NCBI GenBank assembly: GCA_022009995.1
Contig: CP091734.1
Coordinates: 620,001-684,000, forward strand
Length of the DNA: 64,000 bases
DNA from: Clostridiales bacterium
GTDB taxonomy: Bacteria > Bacillota > Clostridia > Christensenellales > CAG-917
Direction: 5' to 3'
The translations under genes and the position numbers were made by a program. The notes beneath the pieces were generated by a model, which worked only from the letters and a program-made list of their open reading frames with translations, had not been told where the DNA came from and did no database searches. This document shows positions 57,448 through 64,000 of the stretch, one piece after another; within the stretch, counting starts at the first letter, position 1; each line of letters starts with the position of its first letter.

Positions 57448-57476
57448 TTGCTTTTCTTTGCAAAAAGTGCTATAAT
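57448..57476 (+). promoter_or_regulatory. promoter of the type I restriction-modification operon
   Basis: TTGCTT (57448-57453) and TATAAT (57471-57476) with 17-base spacing. TTGCAA repeats flank and overlap it (57459, 57478, 57490), candidate binding sites for the adjacent helix-turn-helix regulator. Confidence 0.65.
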
Positions 57477-57509
57477 AGTTGCAATGTTCTTGCAAAGAGG
57501 TTGAACTTT

Positions 57510-57704
57510 ATGGAATTTAAGGATCAAATCAAACACGCCAGAGAAACAGTACACATGAGTCAACAGGAATTTGCAGCCGCAATAGGTGTCGCCCATTCCT
57601 CGCTCAATCGTTGGGAATTAGGTGTTCGCAAGCCTACCTATGCGCTTCAGCGTAAGTTCTATGACTACTGCAAAAATAACGGAATTACATTTGAGGAGAA
57701 ATAA
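57510..57704 (+). CDS. small helix-turn-helix (Cro/CI-type) regulator
   Basis: 64 residues from ATG 57510 (AAGAGGTTG site). Xre-family helix-turn-helix: VHMSQQEFAAAIGVAHSSLNRWELG. It leads the type I system operon, 2 bases before hsdM, and probably controls the balance of methylation and restriction through the TTGCAA repeats. Confidence 0.85.
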   Translation: MEFKDQIKHARETVHMSQQEFAAAIGVAHSSLNRWELGVRKPTYALQRKFYDYCKNNGITFEEK

Positions 57705-57706
57705 CG

Positions 57707-60289
57707 ATGAATAAGCAACAATTAGCATCTAAAATTTGGGCTGCCGCAAACGAAATGCGTTCCAAAATCGAGGCGAGCGAATACAAAGACTACATTCTCG
57801 GTTTTATTTTTTATAAATTTCTTTCGGAGCAGGAAGAAACCTATTTGAAAAAAGAGGGCGCAACCGAAGAAGATATTAAGACGCTGACGGAAGAAGATTC
57901 CGAAACAGTCAAATCTATTCAAAGCAATCTCGGTTATTTCATCGAATACAAAAATCTTTTCTCCACTTGGCTTGGCATGGGTTCAGATTTCAATGTCGGC
58001 AATGTTCGTGACGCACTATCGGCTTTTAACAGACTTATCAATCCTACACACACAAAAGTATTTAACAAAATATTCTTAACCCTCGAAACCGGTCTTTCCA
58101 AACTTGGCGAAAACGCCAACGCACAAACAAAGGCTGTCAGAGAATTGATTCACCTTATCGACATTATTCCTATGGATAACAAACAGGGCTACGACGTTCT
58201 CGGTTTTATCTATGAATATTTGATAAGCAATTTCGCAGCCAATGCAGGTAAAAAAGCTGGCGAATTCTACACCCCGCACGAAGTTTCCGTTTTGATGAGT
58301 GAAATCATCGCCCACCATCTGCAAGACTGTGAAGAAATCAAAATCTACGATCCGACAAGCGGCTCCGGTTCACTCTTAATCAATATCGGTCAGAGCGTTG
58401 CAAAGCATATCAACGACAAGAATAAAATCAAATATTACGCTCAGGAATTGAAGGAAAATACTTATAACCTTACTCGTATGAACTTGGTTATGCGCGGTAT
58501 TTTGCCCGACAATATCGTTACTCGTTGCGGCGACACGTTGGAAGACGATTGGCCGTATTTTGACGATAACGACAAAGATAATACCTACGAGCCGCTCACA
58601 AATCTCGATGCGGTAGTCAGCAACCCGCCGTATTCGCAAAAATGGGATCCGACGGGTAAGGAACACGATCCGAGATTTATGAGTTACGGTGTCGCACCGA
58701 AAACGAAAGCAGATTACGCATTCCTTTTGCACGATCTTTACCACCTTCGTGCAGGCGGCATTATGACAATCGTTCTTCCGCACGGCGTTTTGTTCCGTGG
58801 CGGAGACGAAGGTGAAATCAGAAAGAATCTTATCGAAAACAACAACATAGACGCTATTATCGGTTTGCCTGCCAACATTTTCTTCGGTACGGGTATTCCG
58901 ACCATTATAATGGTGCTCAAAAAAGGACGTACCAATGACGACGTTCTTATTATCGACGCCTCAAAAGGCTTTGCCAAAGAAGGCAAAAACAATAAACTTC
59001 GTGCAAGAGATATAAAGAAAATTGCCGATACCTATAACGACAGACTTGAAATTCCTCATTTCTCTCGTAAAGTTTCTCGTAAAGAAATTCGCGAGAATGA
59101 TTACAATCTCAATATTCCGAGATATGTCGATTCAAGCGAAAAAGCCGAAAGCATCGATATTTACGCTTCTATGTTCGGAGGCATTCCTAAAGCGGAAATT
59201 AAAACGTTAGGCAACGAACTCGAAGTTTTCCCATCTCTTACCGGTGAGTTGTTCACAGAAAGCGACACCCCTTACGTTGCGACAAAAACGGAAAATGCAA
59301 AAGCCGTTATCGATGCAAATGCGCAAGTCGTTGACTTCAAGAAAAATTACGCGCAAGCGTTTGCAAACTTCGGAGAGTTTTTGAATACGCTTCTCATCGA
59401 TAATATGGACGATTTGGTAGTAGCCCGCGGCGAAACAATGATTGCCGACGAGATTTTTGCAAGACTTGCAAACATTCCGCTTGTAGACAAATACGAAGCA
59501 TATCAGATTCTCGATGACAAGTGGCAAGTTATCGCTACCGATTTGGAAATGATCCAGACCGAAGGGAAAACCGCCATTACGCAAGTTGATGCCAATATGG
59601 TCATCAAAAAGAAAGACGGCAAAGAAACCGAAGTCCAAGACGGATGGGCAGGTCATATTCTCCCGTTTGAATTGGTGCAAAAACTCCGCTTGCAAAAAGA
59701 ACTCGATGTAATTGCTTCAAAAGAAAGCGAAGTTGCCTCTATTCAATCCGAATATGAAGAGATATTAGAATCCATTGCAGAAGAAGATCGCGGCGAATTT
59801 ATCAACGAAGACGGAACGGCTTTCGTTCCGAAAGAAATCGATAAAATTGTTAAGCCTTACTCGAACGGAAAACGCAAACCCGATGTCGGTTCTATTGAGG
59901 AAACACTTCTTAAAGTCAAGACTTTAATGAACAAAGAAAAATCTTTGAATACGGAAATAAAGAATCTTCGCATTGATTTGCACAATCATACAAAAGACTT
60001 GATTGAAAGTCTTTCTATCGACGAAGCCCTTCCTATCCTTTACGAAAAATGGATTGCCCCGATTGCAAGTGCGATTTCTGTATTACCCGACTCCATCGTA
60101 AGTGCATTGGAAAGCAAGATCGATACACTTACAAAGAAGTATAGCGTAAGGATGATTGACATCGAAGCCGAAATCGAAGAATCCGAAGCCGCTTTGAACT
60201 CTATGATTGACGACCTTGAAGGCGATGAATTTGACATGCTCGGGCTGAAAGAACTCCAAAAACTGCTCGGAGGTGGCAAAAATGAGTGA
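57707..60289 (+). CDS. hsdM: type I restriction-modification system, methyltransferase subunit
   Basis: 860 residues against ~500 for classical HsdM. N-terminal helical domain (IWAAANEMRSKIEASEYKDYILGFIFYKFLS), the SAM motif DPTSGSGSLLINIG and the catalytic NPPYSQ of N6-adenine methyltransferases. After ~residue 510 a long extra part, rich in helices and charged coiled-coil stretches (KELDVIASKESEVASIQSEYEEI), is present; similar long M subunits occur in gut bacteria. Its stop overlaps the hsdS start by 8 bases. Confidence 0.93.
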   Translation: MNKQQLASKIWAAANEMRSKIEASEYKDYILGFIFYKFLSEQEETYLKKEGATEEDIKTLTEEDSETVKSIQSNLGYFIEYKNLFSTWLGMGSDFNVGNVRDALSAFNRLINPTHTKVFNKIFLTLETGLSKLGENANAQTKAVRELIHLIDIIPMDNKQGYDVLGFIYEYLISNFAANAGKKAGEFYTPHEVSVLMSEIIAHHLQDCEEIKIYDPTSGSGSLLINIGQSVAKHINDKNKIKYYAQELKENTYNLTRMNLVMRGILPDNIVTRCGDTLEDDWPYFDDNDKDNTYEPLTNLDAVVSNPPYSQKWDPTGKEHDPRFMSYGVAPKTKADYAFLLHDLYHLRAGGIMTIVLPHGVLFRGGDEGEIRKNLIENNNIDAIIGLPANIFFGTGIPTIIMVLKKGRTNDDVLIIDASKGFAKEGKNNKLRARDIKKIADTYNDRLEIPHFSRKVSRKEIRENDYNLNIPRYVDSSEKAESIDIYASMFGGIPKAEIKTLGNELEVFPSLTGELFTESDTPYVATKTENAKAVIDANAQVVDFKKNYAQAFANFGEFLNTLLIDNMDDLVVARGETMIADEIFARLANIPLVDKYEAYQILDDKWQVIATDLEMIQTEGKTAITQVDANMVIKKKDGKETEVQDGWAGHILPFELVQKLRLQKELDVIASKESEVASIQSEYEEILESIAEEDRGEFINEDGTAFVPKEIDKIVKPYSNGKRKPDVGSIEETLLKVKTLMNKEKSLNTEIKNLRIDLHNHTKDLIESLSIDEALPILYEKWIAPIASAISVLPDSIVSALESKIDTLTKKYSVRMIDIEAEIEESEAALNSMIDDLEGDEFDMLGLKELQKLLGGGKNE

Positions 60290-61454
60290 AAGTGTGCAAA
60301 AACCACGCATTCGGTTCAAAGGCTTTAGCGACGCTTGGGAACAGCGTAAGCTTGAAGATTTCTTTACAGAACGTAATGAACGTAGCGGAAATGGCGAAAT
60401 GATTTCAGTTACGATCGGTTCTGGAATAAAAAAATTTGATGAGTTGAATCGCTTTGATAAGAAGCCTGACGATTTGTCAAAATATAAAAGAGTTGAAGTT
60501 GGTGATATTGCTTATAACTCTATGAGAATGTGGCAAGGCGCAAGTGGCTATTCACCATATTCGGGCATTTTAAGCCCTGCGTATACCGTTATTACGCCCA
60601 AAAATGGGGTTTCCTCGCGTTTTTTTGCATATGTGCTAAAACAACCTAAAATGATACATCAATTTGAAATCAATTCACAAGGACTAACAAAAGACACGTG
60701 GAATCTAAAGTTTCCTGCTTTTGCTCCGATTGAAGTTGTGGCACCTTTACAGCTTGTTGAACAAGAAAAAGTATCAGAACTTTTACTTCAACTCGATAAC
60801 CTTATCACCCTTCATCAGCGTAAGTATGATAAATTGGTGGCTGTGAAGAAGGCTTTGCTCGAAAAAATGTTCCCCGCCGATGGTGAGACAGTTCCGAAAA
60901 TTCGTTTTAAGGGATTTTCTGACGCTTGGGAACAGCGTAAGTTGGGAGATACTGTTCAAATAACTATGGGGCAATCGCCTGATGGTAGTACCTATTCGGA
61001 TGTTCCAAGCGATTACATTCTTGTACAAGGTAATGCAGATTTGCAAAACGGTTGGGTATCCCCAAGATTATGGACTTCGCAAATGACAAAGAAAGCAGAT
61101 GCAGGCGACTTAATAATGAGTGTACGAGCGCCCGCTGGAGCGATGGGAAAAACCGCTTATAATGCAGTAATTGGGCGTGGTGTTGCGGCTATTAAAGGCA
61201 ATGAGTTCATTTATCAGCTACTCGTTAAAATGGATAGTGACGGATATTGGAAAGCGTTGTCCTGTGGCTCAACCTTTGAGTCACTGAACTCTGACAATAT
61301 TAAAAATGCTGATGTGCTTATTCCAAATGCTGCCGAGCAAAAGAAAATCGGACAATACTTTGCCAATCTTGATAACCTTATCACCCTTCATCAGCGACAG
61401 TTAGAAAAGCTCAAAAATATCAAGTCTGCACTGCTTGAAAAGATGTTTGTATAG
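60282..61454 (+). CDS. hsdS: type I restriction-modification system, specificity subunit
   Basis: 390 residues from ATG 60282 (AGGTGG site). Two target-recognition domains, each entered by RFKGFSDAWEQRKL (residues ~10 and ~205) and followed by the conserved helical LDNLITLHQRK segment. DNA under these segments is repeated: 21 identical bases at 60330-60350 and 60921-60941, and 26 at 60795-60820 and 61371-61396. Such repeats allow recombination between recognition domains. Only one hsdS is seen in the window. Confidence 0.92.
   Translation: MSESVQKPRIRFKGFSDAWEQRKLEDFFTERNERSGNGEMISVTIGSGIKKFDELNRFDKKPDDLSKYKRVEVGDIAYNSMRMWQGASGYSPYSGILSPAYTVITPKNGVSSRFFAYVLKQPKMIHQFEINSQGLTKDTWNLKFPAFAPIEVVAPLQLVEQEKVSELLLQLDNLITLHQRKYDKLVAVKKALLEKMFPADGETVPKIRFKGFSDAWEQRKLGDTVQITMGQSPDGSTYSDVPSDYILVQGNADLQNGWVSPRLWTSQMTKKADAGDLIMSVRAPAGAMGKTAYNAVIGRGVAAIKGNEFIYQLLVKMDSDGYWKALSCGSTFESLNSDNIKNADVLIPNAAEQKKIGQYFANLDNLITLHQRQLEKLKNIKSALLEKMFV
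60330..60350 (+). repeat. direct repeat within hsdS (first copy)
   Basis: GACGCTTGGGAACAGCGTAA plus one G is repeated exactly at 60921-60941, at the start of each recognition domain. Confidence 0.85.
60795..60820 (+). repeat. direct repeat within hsdS (second pair, first copy)
   Basis: A 26-base run beginning GATAACCTTATCACCC recurs exactly at 61371-61396, in the helical spacer after each recognition domain. Confidence 0.85.
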
Positions 61455-61463
61455 AGGTGTTTT

Positions 61464-64000
61464 ATGAGTTTGAACTACACAACAACCTTTGATAAAGAAG
61501 AAGATTTTGAGAATGCTTTTATAACCCTCTTGAAAAGTTGCGGTTGGGAAAAGGAAGTTATCAAATATCCTACCGAAGCGGACTTAATAAAGAATTGGGC
61601 AAACATTCTCTACAATAACAACCGCGACAAGGATAAACTCGGTGATTATCCTTTGACGGATACCGAAATGGCTCAGATTATCGAGCAAATCACAACATTA
61701 CGAACCCCTTTCTCTCTTAACTCATTCATTAACGGTGGAACGGTTGCCGTTAAGCGCGACAACCCCGACGATAAACTGCATTTGGGGAAGGAAGTAAGTC
61801 TTCACATTTACGACAGACATGAAATTGCAGGCGGAAAGAGTCGTTATCAGATTGTGGAACAGCCTAAATTTGCCGTTCCGTCGTCGATTTCCCGACCAGA
61901 CGCGGCGACGTAATGCTTCTTATCAATGGTATGCCCGTTTTTCATATCGAACTGAAAAAGAGCGGCATCCCGTTGAGTAAAGCCTGCAACCAAATCAAGA
62001 AATACTCTGAACAAGGCATATTTACGGGAATTTTCTCGCTTGTTCAAATCTTTATCGCAATGACTCCGGACGATGCTGTTTATTACACGAATCCGGGAAT
62101 CGACGGTAAATTCAACGAGGATTTCTATTTCCATTGGGCAAACTTTGACAATGCGCCGATAAAGAATTGGTATGAGTTTACGCAAAATCTGCTTTATATA
62201 CCTATGGCTCACCAGCTTATAGGTTTCTATACCGTTGCCGACAACAAGGACGGAATACTAAAGGTTTTGCGTTCTTACCAATATTACGCCGTATCTGCAA
62301 TTTCAAATGTTGTGGCACAAAACAAATGGGACGAAAAAAAGCAGCGTGGCGGCTATATTTGGCATACAACGGGTAGCGGAAAGACTTTGACCTCTTTCAA
62401 GGCGGCAGACCTGATTGCAAAGTCTCAAGACGCAGACAAGGTTATCTTTCTTGTTGACAGAAAAGAACTTGACGAGCAATCTTACAAACATTATCAAGAC
62501 TTTGCCGATGACGAAAACGCTGTTCAAAAGACGGAAAGCACCGATATTTTGCGCGGCAAATTGCTCAGTAATTCCGGTTCCGACACGTTGATTGTTACGT
62601 CTATACAAAAAATGAGCCGCATTTTTGAAGACGGTTCCCGTCGTATGGAACGCGACATAGAAAAAATCAACGATAAACGCATTGTTTTCATCGTTGACGA
62701 ATGCCATAGAGATACGTTCGGAGATATGATGAACGATGTCAAAGCAACCTTCCCGAACGCCTTGTTCTTCGGTTTTTCCGGCACTCCCATTCAAGAAGAA
62801 AACGCGAAAAAAGGTTGCACTTCCGCAGACGTGTTCGGCAATGAATTGCATAGATATACGATAGGCGACGGTATACGCGATAAAAACGTATTGGCGTTCG
62901 ATCCGTACATGATTGAAACGTTCAAATCAAAGGACATACGTCGGCAGGTTGCGTTGGAAAAAGCGCACGCGAAAACACCCGAAGAAGCAATAGCAGATCC
63001 GACAAAAAGTAAAACCTATTTTTACTATTTGAACGATGTCCCGATGCTTTCTATTGAAAAGAACGTTCCCCCTTCTCAATATAAGACTGACGCACATATC
63101 AATGCAGTGGTAAATAACATTGTGGAAGAGTATGCGGACAGAAGTCACGGACGAAAGTTCCACTCCATTTTTGCAACGTCCAGCATACCGGAAGCTATTG
63201 AGTATTACAGACGGCTTAAAAAGGCAGCGCCGAGTTTAAATGTTACCGTGCTTGTTGATCCGTCCGACAACAACACTCCTACAAGTTACGAGAAGATGTT
63301 AGGGCTTGCCGAAGTAATACAAGATTACGATGATTCGTTCGATCAAAAATACACTATCACGACTTACGGAAAGATGAAAACGGACGTTTCTTTACGTTTA
63401 TCGCACGAAGGACCTTACAAAGGTATAGAAAAAACGCCCGACAAACAGATTGATATTTTGATTGTCGTCAATCAGATGCTGACGGGATTTGACTCTAAAT
63501 GGGTAAACGTTTTGTATCTTGACAAGATAATGCAACAAGAAACCATTATTCAGGCGTTTTCTCGAACGAACAGAATCTTTGGCGAGGACAAGCCCGTAGG
63601 AACGATTTACTATTATCGTTACCCTTACACGATGAAAGCAAACATCGAAGAGGCTGTAAAAATTTATGCCGGCGATAAAGCGTTTATGGTTTTTGTTGAT
63701 AAACTCGACAAAAACTTGAAAGTTTTCAACGATACATATCTTGAAATCAAGTATTTATACGACAATGAAGGCATAAAAGACTTTATGCACCTGCCTCAAG
63801 ATATGGCTGTAAGGGCAAATTTGCTTTGCTGTTTAATATCTTGAATAAGTACCTTGAAATGATAAAAGTTCAAGGATTCACTTGGAAAAAGGCTACAAAA
63901 GGCGAATTATCCGTAGATATTACGGAAGAAATTTATTATGTTCTTCTCCAAAGATACAAGGAGTTAATCGTTCCCGGACCGGGGCCCGGACCAGAACCGC
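61464..64000 (+). CDS. hsdR: type I restriction-modification system, endonuclease/translocase subunit, partial (slips near 61905 and 63815)
   Basis: Runs off the window. N-terminal nuclease domain (with HIELK in VFHIELKKSG), then SF2 helicase: Walker A HTTGSGKTLTS, DECH box IVDECHRDTFGD, SGTPIQEE, and later SRTNRIFG. Slips near 61905 and 63815 are corrected by RRGDVMLLINGMP and KFALLFNILNKYLEM. The last codons of the window encode VPGPGPGPEP, a linker-like proline/glycine run unusual in this protein. Confidence 0.92.

Overview
The window reads as chromosome from an uncultured, strictly anaerobic Firmicutes, probably a Clostridia-type gut bacterium. Evidence: the Gram-positive gene order decarboxylase-tmk-holB-ricT, greA-lysS, strong AGGAGG ribosome sites with TTGACA/TATAAT promoters, many lipobox lipoproteins, an oxygen-sensitive class III ribonucleotide reductase with its radical-SAM activase, and a 2x[4Fe-4S] ferredoxin. 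About 28 conserved genes are broken by a single +1/-1 slip, usually in or beside a short homopolymer and including essential genes (lysS, holB, nrdD). I read these as uncorrected long-read errors, annotate each as one gene and give the approximate slip position.

Layout. 0.1-5.4 kb: two secreted beta-repeat proteins, a metallo-beta-lactamase-fold hydrolase, a phosphopantetheinyl transferase and an acyl carrier protein. 5.5-16.9 kb: an unfamiliar metabolic module of an HSL-type esterase, two SCP2-like proteins bracketing a class III aminotransferase and a two-subunit transketolase, and an opposing operon of TetR regulator, second class III aminotransferase, a zinc-site-less class II aldolase homologue and an intact class II aldolase. 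17-29.4 kb: housekeeping genes (greA, lysS, YitT-type protein, ricT, holB, tmk, decarboxylase, ferredoxin), a sigma/anti-sigma pair, a lipoprotein and a PHP phosphatase. 29.6-41.3 kb: a giant lipoprotein, a PIG-L deacetylase, a GtrA-like protein, then nrdG, an nrdD-glutaredoxin fusion and a thioredoxin-reductase-like gene. This half carries several families of short structured repeats, the best of which shows compensatory base changes in its stems.

From the tRNA-Arg(CCU) gene at 41.62 kb to the right edge the DNA is accessory: tyrosine integrase and excisionase-like genes, an SOS-type cassette (LexA-like repressor, Y-family polymerase, YolD), then a 10-kb block that looks like a filamentous-phage-like (inovirus) or related ssDNA element. 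That block has a small basic protein, a possible ssDNA-binding protein, four membrane-anchored beta-rich proteins, a tiny membrane peptide, a membrane P-loop protein and an HUH rolling-circle Rep followed by long hairpins. A type I restriction-modification operon (regulator, hsdM, hsdS, hsdR) runs off the right edge.

The strongest leads are the covarying structured repeat, the inovirus-like block with its origin-like hairpins, the aminotransferase/transketolase/SCP2/aldolase module, a GIY-YIG nuclease gene framed by inverted repeats, and the NrdD-glutaredoxin fusion beside its likely reductase.
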